DNA of 64,000 nt from Synergistaceae bacterium UBA6101 (GTDB taxonomy: Bacteria > Synergistota > Synergistia > Synergistales > Synergistaceae): positions 150,437 through 214,436 of the forward strand of contig DIWR01000011.1 in the NCBI GenBank assembly GCA_002428495.1, in the 5' to 3' direction. Below are positions 8,070 through 16,196 of the stretch, piece after piece; the first letter of the stretch is position 1; each line of letters opens with the position of its first letter. The translations under genes and the position numbers were made by a program. Below the pieces are notes generated by a model. It saw nothing but the letters and a program-made list of their open reading frames with translations, ran no database searches and was not told the DNA's origin.

Positions 8070-8914
8070 ATTTCTGACTCCTTCTCGTCTTTTGGTTTGA
8101 GGTAAAATTCGGGCTCCAGGGAAAGCCGGCTCCAGGTATCAAGGCTAAGTTCTTCTGCCCTGGCAGTAGGTTTCAGTTCGTTTCTTTCAAGTATCTCCAG
8201 CGCTTTATCGCGGTCAATGTCAGCGTAGCCGGATATCCAGTTGTTGATCAGGGTCTTTCTCCTCTGCGTGAAAGACCTTGCCAACAGCCCCCTCCATGTC
8301 CTGTCACATGCAAGTGTCCTGTTATTCTCGATCTTTATCTCGATAATACATGAATTGACCCTTGGCTGAGGCCTGAAGGCAGATGGAGGAACATTCCTAA
8401 GAATGGCTGATGTTCCCATTGCTTCAACTGTTATGCCGAGCGGGGAGCGTTCACGATGTCCGTATGGTGAAGTGATCCTCTCGGCGGATTCAAGCTGCAC
8501 CATCAGAAGCATGTATTCAAGTCCATGCGGAGCAAGCTTTTCAAGGAAGGTCCAAAGAAGAGGCGTGGTGATATGGTATGGGAGATTGGCAATTACCCTG
8601 TTGGGCATCCATGGAAGTTTGTTTTCGTAATCGAACTGTACGGCATCTCCCCAAAGAGGATGAAGCCTGCTGTCTTTGATAGCGAGCATGTCTATCGTGT
8701 GTTTGAGTCTCGTATCCAACTCCAAAGTACACACTCCCGAGCATTCGGTCGAAAGAAGCCCCTCTGTGAGTATGCCCTCACCGGGCCCTATCTCAAGGAC
8801 TGCGTCCTCAGCAGTCAGCTCTGCCCTACCGATCATAAAGTCCACGATCGAATGATCGATAAGGAAATTCTGCCCTATATCTGTGTTGTGAATAAAATTC
8901 GGTATCCTGGCCAT
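8066..8914 (-). CDS. rsmA: 16S rRNA (adenine1518/1519-N6)-dimethyltransferase RsmA (KsgA)
   Basis: 282 residues from ATG 8914 (RBS AAGGAAAATGAG). Dimethylates two adjacent adenines in helix 45 of 16S rRNA. The order of motifs is NTDIGQNFLID, VLEIGPGEGILTEGLL (SAM site), NLPYHITTPLLW (the NLPY catalytic motif), ending with the RxxRKTLIN-like segment (FTQRRKTLINNW). It is the first gene of an rsmA-trmB pair; upstream lies the 232-bp repeat. Confidence 0.95.
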   Translation of the reverse strand: MARIPNFIHNTDIGQNFLIDHSIVDFMIGRAELTAEDAVLEIGPGEGILTEGLLSTECSGVCTLELDTRLKHTIDMLAIKDSRLHPLWGDAVQFDYENKLPWMPNRVIANLPYHITTPLLWTFLEKLAPHGLEYMLLMVQLESAERITSPYGHRERSPLGITVEAMGTSAILRNVPPSAFRPQPRVNSCIIEIKIENNRTLACDRTWRGLLARSFTQRRKTLINNWISGYADIDRDKALEILERNELKPTARAEELSLDTWSRLSLEPEFYLKPKDEKESEI

Positions 8915-8950
8915 CTCATTTTCCTTTTTTCTCTCTTTTAATTGTCTTAA

Positions 8951-9182
8951 CTCAACTTTCCCACCTCTTACTACTAGTGGATTCAAAACCTCTATTTTTC
9001 GTCTTCTCTGTATATTATTTAGCGGAGAACCAGTGGCTCTAAAATATTGAAGTCGCTGGATTCCCGATCTCGAAACGCACTCGAAATAGTTCAGTCACTA
9101 TGGTGATTTGTTATGTCCCTCTTTCGAGGAACAGCGTCCTTCCTGATCAAAAGCATGCGGGAAAGACGGTGGAAAAGTTGAG
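8951..9182. repeat. 232-bp intergenic repeat with terminal inverted repeats, copy 1
   Basis: This stretch is repeated at 29801-30032 with the same length and only about four substitutions. It begins CTCAACTTTCCCACC and ends GGTGGAAAAGTTGAG, i.e. 15-bp terminal inverted repeats with one mismatch. No coding frame of note lies inside. The interior carries GGATTCCCGATCTCG and CTCGAAATAGTTCAG, also found in diverged form near 42.2 kb. Size, termini and intergenic position resemble a MITE or a mobile palindromic element; no clear target duplication is visible. Confidence 0.85.
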
Positions 9183-9196
9183 TAAAACATATATCT

Positions 9197-9242
9197 TAAA
9201 AAAACAAAAGTAAAGGGGCTTCCATAAACTACGGAAACCCCT
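9197..9242 (-). terminator. Rho-independent terminator of tRNA-Pro
   Basis: On the minus strand a 10-bp stem (AGGGGTTTCC pairing with GGAAGCCCCT, one mismatch) with a 9-base loop starts eight bases after the tRNA CCA. It is followed by TTTACTTTTGTTTTTTT, a strong U-rich run. Confidence 0.85.
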
Positions 9243-9250
9243 ATATCGTC

Positions 9251-9328
9251 TGGTCGGGATGAGAGGATTTGAACCTCCGACCACCTGCACCCCATGCAGG
9301 TACGCTAGCCAGGCTGCGCTACATCCCG
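9251..9328 (-). tRNA. tRNA-Pro, anticodon GGG
   Basis: The minus strand folds as a standard cloverleaf: acceptor CGGGATG/CATCCCG, D arm with AGCCTGGCTA, anticodon stem CCTGC/GCAGG around the loop ATGGGGT (anticodon GGG), variable loop TGGTC, T arm GGAGG-TTCAAAT-CCTCT, and an encoded CCA end (ACCA). The GGG anticodon reads CCC/CCU proline codons. It has its own promoter and terminator. One base pair in the T stem is G-T. Confidence 0.97.
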
Positions 9329-9340
9329 TAAGCAGGGAGT

Positions 9341-9369
9341 ATAATAACCCGCGATGAGCTTTTGGTCAA
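9341..9369 (-). promoter_or_regulatory. Promoter of tRNA-Pro
   Basis: TTGACC (9369-9364), a 17-bp spacer and TATTAT (9346-9341) lie 13 bases before the mature tRNA 5' end. Upstream, CTGCAATAAAA occurs twice in tandem within an A/T-rich stretch that could act as an UP element. Confidence 0.8.
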
Positions 9370-9391
9370 GTACTGCAATAAAAACTGCAAT

Positions 9392-9426
9392 AAAAAAATC
9401 CCAACAAAAATTGTCGGGATTTTTTT
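9392..9426 (-). terminator. Rho-independent terminator of the HU gene
   Basis: A stem of about 12 bp (AAATCCCGACAA and partner, one mismatch, short A-rich loop) is followed on the minus strand by seven T residues. It lies 30 bases past the HU stop and just upstream of the tRNA promoter. Confidence 0.88.
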
Positions 9427-9456
9427 ACGTTCCCAAAAACCTAAAAGATATAAAAA

Positions 9457-9747
9457 CTACTTTTTCTTGCTGTTGACTGCTTCTTTGAGAGCTTTGCCTG
9501 CACGAAAAACAGGTACTTTCTTTGCAGGGATCTGGATGACTTTCTTGGGATCCTGAGGATTACGGCCCTGACGAGCAGCTCTCTTCTGGACTTCAAATGT
9601 TCCAAATCCCACGATCTGGACCTTGTCTTCCTTCTTAAGGGAACCATGGATGCCTGCAAATACTGCATCTACAACTTCTGCGGCCTTTTTCTTAGTGATT
9701 CCTTCGACAGACTTTGCTACGGCGTTGACGAGATCTGTTTTTGTCAC
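9457..9747 (-). CDS. hup: HU-family DNA-binding protein
   Basis: 96 residues from a GTG at 9747, chosen because AGGAGGT lies nine bases upstream and the product then starts (M)TKTDLVNAVAKSVEG like other HU proteins; a longer open frame upstream is not conserved. VGFGTFEVQKRAARQGRNP is the beta-arm region of HU, ending with PAKKVPVFRAGKALKEAVN. HU bends and compacts DNA as a dimer. It is monocistronic, with its own promoter and terminator. HU versus IHF cannot be separated with full certainty, but the lack of other features favours HU. Confidence 0.95.
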   Translation of the reverse strand: MTKTDLVNAVAKSVEGITKKKAAEVVDAVFAGIHGSLKKEDKVQIVGFGTFEVQKRAARQGRNPQDPKKVIQIPAKKVPVFRAGKALKEAVNSKKK

Positions 9748-9797
9748 CTTCTGCCACCTCCTGACAAGATTGACACTGCTAGAGCAGTTCACTAGCA

Positions 9798-9826
9798 TTT
9801 ATACCGATAAAATCCGCTCAGGTCAA
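9798..9826 (-). promoter_or_regulatory. Promoter of the HU gene
   Basis: TTGACC (9826-9821), a 17-bp spacer and TATAAA (9803-9798). In the leader between promoter and RBS a palindrome ACTGCT-AG-AGCAGT (9775-9788) is present and could be an operator or an RNA hairpin. Confidence 0.8.
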
Positions 9827-9845
9827 GTACTTTTGGAAAAATAGG

Positions 9846-11162
9846 CTAATTTTCCGTTCTGTTTCTCATAAAAATCTTTATTGGTACACCTGAAAAGTCT
9901 GCCATTGATCTTAAACAGTTTTCCAGATGACGCTTGAAAGACTTTGAACAGAGCTCAGAGTCATTGACAAAGAAGATGAAAGCCGGCGGAGCTCCGTCCG
10001 CCTGTGTGCAATAGTATATTTTGAGGCTGTGACCCTTTCCGTCACCGGGCATCCTCTCAAAAACCAGCGTCTCCTTGACCAGCCTGTTTAGCTCAGAGGT
10101 GGGTATCCTCCTTCTCCTGTTTTCTTCGACCTTCATGATAAGAGCCGGGATCTTGGAGATGCTTCGACCCGAGTTGGCTGAAATAAAAATTTTCGGTGCA
10201 TGAGAAGCGAAAGGCAGCTCGTCCTTGAGCAGTTCTGTCATCTTGTCCCCGATTTTTTCTTCTCTCGGAGCAAGGTCCCACTTGTTCATTACGATTATGA
10301 GCCCCTTGCCTCTTTCGAGGACCTGGCCAATAAGCCGCTTATCCTGTTCTGTTACGGGATCCTGCGCATCAAGGAGCACAAGCGCAACATGGCACCTGTC
10401 TATCGCCTGGTATGTCCTGACGTTGGAATAGTATTCCAGGTCAGTGTTCACGCGGCTTTTCCGCCTCAGTCCCGCAGTGTCGAGAAATCTCATTTTGACT
10501 CCGTCGGCCTCTAAGACCGAGTCAACTACGTCACGGGTCGTTCCGGCCATTTCGCTTACCATTGAACGCTCTTCTCCGGCTATCGCGTTCAGGAGGCTTG
10601 ATTTGCCCACGTTTGGTCTGCCGACTAGCGCTACCCTTATATCGTCTTCCTCTGACTCGAAGTCATCCGGTGGAAGTTTTGACACTACCGCATCAAAGAT
10701 CTCATCAAAACCTGTATTGTGCTCGGCGCTTGTCGCTATAACAGTATCAAAGCCAAGTGAATATGCCTCGTAAAGCATCTCATCTTCCTGTTTTTGGTTA
10801 TCAAGCTTGTTCATTGCAACTATGACAGGCTTGCCGCCTTTCCTGAGCTTCAGGGCGATATCCTTGTCCATAGGTGTAATGCCCTGCCTGCCATCAAGCA
10901 CAAAGATCACTGCGCTGCTCTCGTCAAGTGCCAGATCCACCTGCTTGGCTATAAGGTCCATAAAAGGATGGTCAACTTCAGACATTATTCCCCCGGTGTC
11001 AACAACGTAGAATCTTCTGCTGGCCCATTCGGTTTCACCGTATATCCTGTCCCTGGTAACACCCGGCTGGTCGTCCACTATTGCAGCCCTTCTGCCGACC
11101 ATCCTGTTGAAGATGGACGATTTACCTACATTAGGCCTTCCAATTATTGCAATTATTGCCAT
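9846..11162 (-). CDS. der: Ribosome assembly GTPase Der (EngA)
   Basis: 438 residues with two tandem GTPase domains and a C-terminal KH-like domain, the architecture unique to Der, needed for 50S maturation. Domain 1: GRPNVGKSSIFNRM, DTGG, NKLD. Domain 2 from about residue 180: GRPNVGKSSLLNAI, DTAG, NKWD. The KH-like part covers roughly 355-438. It is the last gene of the long trpS-to-der minus-strand run, 66 bp after priA. Confidence 0.97.
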   Translation of the reverse strand: MAIIAIIGRPNVGKSSIFNRMVGRRAAIVDDQPGVTRDRIYGETEWASRRFYVVDTGGIMSEVDHPFMDLIAKQVDLALDESSAVIFVLDGRQGITPMDKDIALKLRKGGKPVIVAMNKLDNQKQEDEMLYEAYSLGFDTVIATSAEHNTGFDEIFDAVVSKLPPDDFESEEDDIRVALVGRPNVGKSSLLNAIAGEERSMVSEMAGTTRDVVDSVLEADGVKMRFLDTAGLRRKSRVNTDLEYYSNVRTYQAIDRCHVALVLLDAQDPVTEQDKRLIGQVLERGKGLIIVMNKWDLAPREEKIGDKMTELLKDELPFASHAPKIFISANSGRSISKIPALIMKVEENRRRRIPTSELNRLVKETLVFERMPGDGKGHSLKIYYCTQADGAPPAFIFFVNDSELCSKSFKRHLENCLRSMADFSGVPIKIFMRNRTEN

Positions 11163-11227
11163 TTTATTCTCCTTGCCGGCATTTGGCTTCTTTCACATAT
11201 GCCATTTTATTTTTTATCCTTACCCTG

Positions 11228-13018
11228 TCAGTCAAGCTTTATGCTGACCCTTGGGATCCCTGATCTTGTATTTTTTATGTCGAAATATGGCGCAAGCATT
11301 TTACTAAGGGAGTCAAACTTCTTCGTTCTGACCCATATCTGGCCTGATCTTTCTTCGGACTCCCAATATTCAAACCCTGCCCTTTCAAGATGTTCTGCAA
11401 GTCCGTTCCTCTTGAACGCCGGAATGTCTATCTTGAGCATCGGCTTGTACGGAGGAAGTTCCCATTCTTTCCTTTCCCGGAGCTCTCTCTTCCAGAAATG
11501 CCCCCATCCGATCCCAAGAGCCTGCTGCCAGGTTTTATCAGGCTTTCTGCTCTGTACCACTATTTTTCTTCTTTCAGGTTCTTTTCCTCTCCATGCCGAC
11601 TCCCATATCAGAGAAAAGGCCCTTGCTTTTGCATCATACTCCTGTACCCTGGCTTCCGCATCCGCATCTATCCAGCCAATTACCTCCGGTGAGATATCGT
11701 CAGCAAGAGAGATAATTTTCCTCGTTCCAAGGATCAAGCCTCCGCCCGGGTACTTTTTAAGTATCGCTTCCCCTGAAGGAATCCTTGATCCTTCATCATG
11801 AAAAAGGATCACATTCCTGTCCCTGAAAAAAATACCCGCTCTGTCTTCCAGTGCCTCAAGTCCCGGTCTCTGTCCCTCAAGGAACGGGCCCCCGCATGAG
11901 GGACATTTTTCAGGGACAGGATCCCTTTTGCCGCAGTCGAGGCATTTAAGTGATTCCGATCTTCCTTCCCATCTCATGACTCCCCCGCATTTAGGGCAGC
12001 GGACCGGCGATCCGCAGTCTTCACAGAAGATCTCTCCCGCGTAGCCTTTACGGTCAAGGATCCAGAAAGCCCATTTTCCCTTTTCAAGCACTTCTTTAGT
12101 CTCCCTTATGAGAGGCCTGCTTATCGGGAGAGTGTCCTTTATGCCGTCAAAGTCATAGGAAGAGGAGTCTTTCATGTCCACAAATATGAGTCTGTCCCTA
12201 AGTCCGTTGCGGCTGAGTTCTTTTCCGCCCTGCAAAAATACCTTTGCTGAAGGCATCCTGCCGCCAAGGACAAGGTCGGCTCCTGCAAAACCCGCCCGTG
12301 CGGCCAGTATCGTCCTGTGGTGGAATTCAGGGTGTTTCAGGGTCCGCCATGCCCCGCTGTTCTCTTCGTCCACAATTATGGTCGAGAGTCCTGATATCGG
12401 GATGAAAGATGCCGTCTGGCAACCTACGGCAAATCTTATCCCGCCCTTCCTCGACCTGTCCCAGAAGTCCCACTGTTTGGCTCTGGAAAGATCAGACCAT
12501 AAGACACCCTCTTGCTTCAATGAGTCCGGCAGCATTTCCCAGAATCTTTTTGCTGCCGTGACCTCCGGAAACACAACTAATGAAGCTCCCTCTGATGCTT
12601 TGAGGACATCGCAGTATACGTACATCCTTTGAGTATCTCTGGGTTCGAATACATATTTTACGGATGAGGATCTTCCGGCAGGCTCATAAATTATCTCTTC
12701 AAGCGGTTCCCCGCTTAGGAATCTGGCCGGCAAAAGGGTCTTGGCAGCCATTCCGGTGCCTACGAACCATGTCTTTCCGAACCAGCCTATTGTCCGCCAC
12801 AGCTCATCAGGCAGAGGAGGGGTCTGATCTATTACCTCACTGATCCATTTAAGTTCTTCCGGTGCTTTTGTTCCGGAAATGTCTCCTACGGTCAGTCCTA
12901 TCCTGAAAGAACTTCCTAAAGGGACCCTGACCCTTGTTCCGTACGGCAGGGTACATGTATGTGTATAAGAGAGGTCAGTCCACCACGGTCCGGGGACCGC
13001 GACAGATATTGTCTCCAT
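11228..13018 (-). CDS. priA: PriA-like primosomal protein without a functional ATPase motif set
   Basis: 596 residues; active PriA is about 730. Identity rests on gene order (after coaBC), the paired zinc cysteines C332/C335/C341/C344 and C359/C362/C372/C375, a DEE box (IIVDEENSGAW, 217), and the C-terminal ELPPYKPM segment. However, where PriA has GVTGSGKTEVY there is only FEPRDTQRMYVY (~124-135); LGSATPS has become LGGRMPS; the GTQMIxKGxDFP motif is LGTRKIISLADD; and QVAGRAGR is ESAWRGKE. ATP hydrolysis and helicase activity are therefore unlikely; replication-restart scaffolding remains possible, as proposed for actinobacterial PriA. The start overlaps the coaBC stop (TAATG). Confidence 0.78.
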   Translation of the reverse strand: METISVAVPGPWWTDLSYTHTCTLPYGTRVRVPLGSSFRIGLTVGDISGTKAPEELKWISEVIDQTPPLPDELWRTIGWFGKTWFVGTGMAAKTLLPARFLSGEPLEEIIYEPAGRSSSVKYVFEPRDTQRMYVYCDVLKASEGASLVVFPEVTAAKRFWEMLPDSLKQEGVLWSDLSRAKQWDFWDRSRKGGIRFAVGCQTASFIPISGLSTIIVDEENSGAWRTLKHPEFHHRTILAARAGFAGADLVLGGRMPSAKVFLQGGKELSRNGLRDRLIFVDMKDSSSYDFDGIKDTLPISRPLIRETKEVLEKGKWAFWILDRKGYAGEIFCEDCGSPVRCPKCGGVMRWEGRSESLKCLDCGKRDPVPEKCPSCGGPFLEGQRPGLEALEDRAGIFFRDRNVILFHDEGSRIPSGEAILKKYPGGGLILGTRKIISLADDISPEVIGWIDADAEARVQEYDAKARAFSLIWESAWRGKEPERRKIVVQSRKPDKTWQQALGIGWGHFWKRELRERKEWELPPYKPMLKIDIPAFKRNGLAEHLERAGFEYWESEERSGQIWVRTKKFDSLSKMLAPYFDIKNTRSGIPRVSIKLD

Positions 13019-14235
13019 TATTCTTTATTTTTTTTTCTGATGACAGCGTCAAGCAAAGAGTCGGCAACGTCGTCTTTTGTGCCTGAAAACTCGACCTCTG
13101 ACCCGCCTTTTGTCATTATCATCAAAGAATTTGTGTCAGACGCGAATCCGGCGCCGTTGGCAAGTACGTCGTTACAGGCGATCATATCCAGGTTCTTCGC
13201 TATCATCTTCTTCCGGGCGTTTGCTATAAGATCCTGGGTCTCAGCTGCAAAACCCACAAGCATCTGCCCCTCTTTTTTCATCCTGCCGAGTTCTGCGGCA
13301 ATATCCTTGTTCTGGACGAATGTCACAGTAAGCGGCTCGCCGTCTCGCCTCTTGAGCTTCTGTTTAATCTCTTCTTCCGCTCTAAAGTCACCGACAGCAG
13401 CTGCTTTGACGATGATGTCCATTTCAGGGGCTTCTTTTATGCATGCCTCGTACATCTGCTCGGCGGATACGACATCTATCACTCTTACTCCTTCGGGACG
13501 CGGTATTGATACCGGTCCGGAGACAAGAGTCACCTCAGCCCCTCTGTACCATGCAGCTTTGGCTATCGCATAGCCCATCTTTCCGCTGCTTGGGTTGCTT
13601 ATATACCTTACAGGATCTATGTATTCGTGGGTGGGTCCGGCTGTTACCAGGACTTTCATGCCCCTCAAGTCCTTTTTCGGAGAAAGGGCATTCCATACAT
13701 GTTCGTAAATCACAGAATTGTCAGGCAGCCTGCCTTTGCCCTCATAACCACAGGCAAGCATTCCGCTGTCAGGGCCCACAACCGTGTGTCCCATGGATGT
13801 GATCTTATCGATGTTGGCCCTTACGGCAGGATTCCCGAGCATGTTCGGATTCATGGCCGGAAAAATCACAAGGGGATTCCTGTTGGCCAGCATCGCTGCA
13901 CCCAGCAGTGTACTGCCGTCTCCCTGAGCACAAATGCGCAGGCAATTTGCAGTGCAGGGGGCTATGACAAATACCTCCGCCCACTCTGTGAGAGTTATGT
14001 GGGGGATCTTCCATCCTTCTTCTACAGAAAGGAAATCTTTTTCTCGCCAAACCTTTCTTCCGGTCAGGGTCGAAAGGGCAAGAGGGCTCACAAACTCCTC
14101 AGCAGAGCTGGTTAGAATTACCTCTACCTCACAGTCTTCTTTTCTCCAGCCACGAAGGATATCCGGAGCTTTATAGGCAGCTATTCCTCCCGTTACTCCG
14201 AACAGGATCCTTCTGTTATGCTTCCACGGACTCAT
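13018..14235 (-). CDS. coaBC: Bifunctional phosphopantothenoylcysteine decarboxylase / phosphopantothenate-cysteine ligase
   Basis: 405 residues, full length. CoaC (residues 1-~180, FMN flavoprotein) shows GVTGGIAAYKAPDILR, the PAMNPNML segment and the GMLACGYEGKGRL lid with its catalytic Cys. CoaB (~190-405) shows VTAGPTHEYIDPVRYISN, SSGKMGYAIA and NDV. The two steps convert phosphopantothenate to phosphopantetheine. Together with coaD at 4.8 kb, two steps of CoA synthesis are covered here. The start overlaps the rpoZ end by about 20 bp. Confidence 0.96.
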   Translation of the reverse strand: MSPWKHNRRILFGVTGGIAAYKAPDILRGWRKEDCEVEVILTSSAEEFVSPLALSTLTGRKVWREKDFLSVEEGWKIPHITLTEWAEVFVIAPCTANCLRICAQGDGSTLLGAAMLANRNPLVIFPAMNPNMLGNPAVRANIDKITSMGHTVVGPDSGMLACGYEGKGRLPDNSVIYEHVWNALSPKKDLRGMKVLVTAGPTHEYIDPVRYISNPSSGKMGYAIAKAAWYRGAEVTLVSGPVSIPRPEGVRVIDVVSAEQMYEACIKEAPEMDIIVKAAAVGDFRAEEEIKQKLKRRDGEPLTVTFVQNKDIAAELGRMKKEGQMLVGFAAETQDLIANARKKMIAKNLDMIACNDVLANGAGFASDTNSLMIMTKGGSEVEFSGTKDDVADSLLDAVIRKKNKE

Positions 14236-14452
14236 TGGGATTCTTTTTTGGAGAGGTATCTACGAAGGAATACTTTATCCTGCCCTGCGTCAGATCCTCT
14301 ACTGCCCTCGTTATAAATTTTTCGTCATAACCGCTTATAGCTCCCTTTCTCTCGCTAAGCTGGCGTGCGCGTGCGGATACGACCAGTGTCAGTATATATT
14401 TGTTTGGGATGTCCCTGTTTTTGTAAATTTTTTCCAGATCCATGAATATCAT
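14216..14452 (-). CDS. rpoZ: RNA polymerase omega subunit
   Basis: 78 residues; omega assists assembly of the beta' subunit. The segment NKYILTLVVSARARQLSE matches the conserved omega core, and the gmk-rpoZ-coaBC order is classic. The start may be the second Met (MDLEKIYKN). It overlaps gmk by four bases. Confidence 0.88.
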   Translation of the reverse strand: MIFMDLEKIYKNRDIPNKYILTLVVSARARQLSERKGAISGYDEKFITRAVEDLTQGRIKYSFVDTSPKKNPNESVEA

Positions 14453-15015
14453 ATTGAGCCCTCCCGGTATTTTTTAACTATTTTAATGAAATCATCAGCA
14501 GCTTTTTCTATTTTGTCGTTGATGATCATGTATTCATATTTGTCCGCATGACTCATTTCCGTCTTCGCGTTGCTGATCCTGAGCTTCAGTTCTTCCGGTC
14601 CTTCCGTCCCTCTCTTTTGCAGTCTTCTGACAAGCTCTTCGAATGAGGGCGGCTGGATGAATATCATTACAGCTTCTGGCATTTTTCCCTTCACCTGTGA
14701 TGCTCCCTGGACATCTATCTCCAGAAGGACATCTTTGCCCTGCCGGAGAGTCTCTTCGACAATGTCTTTCCTTGTCCCGTAAAAGTGTCCATGAACATTT
14801 GCCCACTCAAGAAACCTGCCTTCGCCGACCATCTTTTTGAAAGAAGGTTCATCCATGAAAATGTAGTTGACGCCGTCTCTCTCTCCGGGCCTTGGTGCCC
14901 TGGTCGTGCATGAGACCGAATAGACTATATTGTCCAGTTTTTCAAAGACTCTTCTGAGGACAGTCCCTTTGCCGACTCCTGCCGGTCCGGAAAGAATATA
15001 GAGCCTGCCTCTCAT
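14449..15015 (-). CDS. gmk: Guanylate kinase
   Basis: 188 residues; converts GMP to GDP with ATP. LSGPAGVGKGTVLRRV is the P-loop, SVSCTTRAPRPGERDGVNYIF the GMP-binding region, and EWANVHGHFYGT the lid part. It overlaps remA upstream and rpoZ downstream by four bases each, implying tight translational coupling. Confidence 0.97.
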   Translation of the reverse strand: MRGRLYILSGPAGVGKGTVLRRVFEKLDNIVYSVSCTTRAPRPGERDGVNYIFMDEPSFKKMVGEGRFLEWANVHGHFYGTRKDIVEETLRQGKDVLLEIDVQGASQVKGKMPEAVMIFIQPPSFEELVRRLQKRGTEGPEELKLRISNAKTEMSHADKYEYMIINDKIEKAADDFIKIVKKYREGSI

Positions 15016-15281
15016 TGTTTTTCTTCTTTACCTTCCTCACCTTCGAAACGACCGGTTATTGTTTCAGGCTGTATCGCTGACATTATTACATGCCTGCTGT
15101 CCATTATCAGGATCGCCCTGGTCTTCCTTCCCTGTGTGACATCAACCAAAAGTCCGGCTTCCCTGGCCTCTTCCCTGAGTCTCTTTATCGGGGCAGAGGA
15201 CGGGCTGATTATTGCAACTATCCTGTCCGCTACGACCATATTCCCAAATCCAACGTGCACAAGTTTGTAATTCATTGTCAT
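15012..15281 (-). CDS. remA: RemA-like DUF370 regulator
   Basis: 89 residues. The core LVHVGFGNMVVADRIVAIISPSSAPIKRL is diagnostic of DUF370. In Bacillus subtilis RemA activates biofilm matrix genes as a ring-forming DNA-binding protein; outside Bacillus it often sits between yicC and gmk as here, with unproven targets. A basic, short C-terminal tail follows. The start follows the yicC stop immediately; a second ATG two codons later is also possible. Confidence 0.88.
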   Translation of the reverse strand: MTMNYKLVHVGFGNMVVADRIVAIISPSSAPIKRLREEAREAGLLVDVTQGRKTRAILIMDSRHVIMSAIQPETITGRFEGEEGKEEKQ

Positions 15282-16169
15282 CTACTCCAGGTTCTGAATT
15301 TGTTCACGTATCCGTTCCAGCGCAGCCTTTGAATCTACTGCAAGCCATCTTATCTCCGCGTCGGATATTTTGGAATCAAGTGTGTTGACTTCACGGTTCA
15401 TCTCCTGAACAATAAAATCAAGTTTACGTCCCGATGATTCCGCTTCTTCACCTGTGGACCTGAATTTGGATATATGGCTTTTGAGCCTGGCTATCTCCTC
15501 GGATACGTCCCACCTGTCCGTCATTACCGCTATCTCCTGCATCATCCGGGATTCTTCCAGCTTGCCTCCGAGAGTATCGAGCATTTCCGTTATCCTCTGC
15601 CGGGTGGTCTCAAAGGCCTGGTCCCTTGCCGGCAGCCATTTCTCCTCTATAAGGGCAGAAAGCCTTTCAAGTTCTGCCAGGTGGATGAGGACCTCTTCTT
15701 TAAGATGTTCTCCCTCTGTCTCCCTCATCTCCTGCCAGGAGCTGAGGCCTTGTTCTATCAAATCGCTGAAGGAAGCCTCCAGTTCCTCCGCTTCGGCGCT
15801 CTCTTCAAACCTGGGGATGTCAAGGACACCGGGAAGCGTGACAACGCTCTCCAGCTGAAGATCTTTTGCCTGCCCAAGCGTGCGCTGTATCTGCATCAGC
15901 TCTTCGCAGTAGGATGTCATGATATCTTTATTTATCCTGCCCATCTTGAAAGAGGAAGCCCACAGGACATCCATCCTGACTTGTACCTTGCCTCTGCGGA
16001 AACCTTTACGGAGCTTCTGATGGAACCATGGTTCCCAGCTTGAAAATTCCCTGGGAAGCCTGACATAGATCTCCTGGTATCTATGGTTGACGCTCGACAC
16101 TTCCAGGCATACTGTGCCCCATGATCTCTGGATCTGTGTTCTGCTGAACCCTGTCATGCTTACATACAT
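15282..16169 (-). CDS. yicC: YicC-family endoribonuclease
   Basis: 295 residues, family length. The N-terminus MTGFSR (at residue 5), EVSSVNHRYQEIYVRLPREF and the C-terminal DFIVQEMNREVNTLDSKISD are the signature regions (YicC_N and DUF1732). E. coli YicC has been described as an RNase involved in small-RNA turnover. It heads the conserved yicC-remA-gmk-rpoZ-coaBC-priA series. Confidence 0.92.
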   Translation of the reverse strand: MYVSMTGFSRTQIQRSWGTVCLEVSSVNHRYQEIYVRLPREFSSWEPWFHQKLRKGFRRGKVQVRMDVLWASSFKMGRINKDIMTSYCEELMQIQRTLGQAKDLQLESVVTLPGVLDIPRFEESAEAEELEASFSDLIEQGLSSWQEMRETEGEHLKEEVLIHLAELERLSALIEEKWLPARDQAFETTRQRITEMLDTLGGKLEESRMMQEIAVMTDRWDVSEEIARLKSHISKFRSTGEEAESSGRKLDFIVQEMNREVNTLDSKISDAEIRWLAVDSKAALERIREQIQNLE

Positions 16170-16196
16170 AAGATCACATCCTGTCTCTGTCCGGCT

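Noticed and set aside
8951..9182. Insertion sequence with transposase
   Set aside because: 232 bp with no coding capacity; only the termini are transposon-like, so it is listed as a repeat.
9098..9295. 65-residue minus-strand frame spanning the repeat end and tRNA-Pro
   Set aside because: The reading frame is formed by tRNA and repeat sequence; no RBS and no conserved protein pattern.
10794..11801. 335-residue plus-strand open frame
   Set aside because: Antisense to der and priA, both clearly recognisable; the product has no family features.
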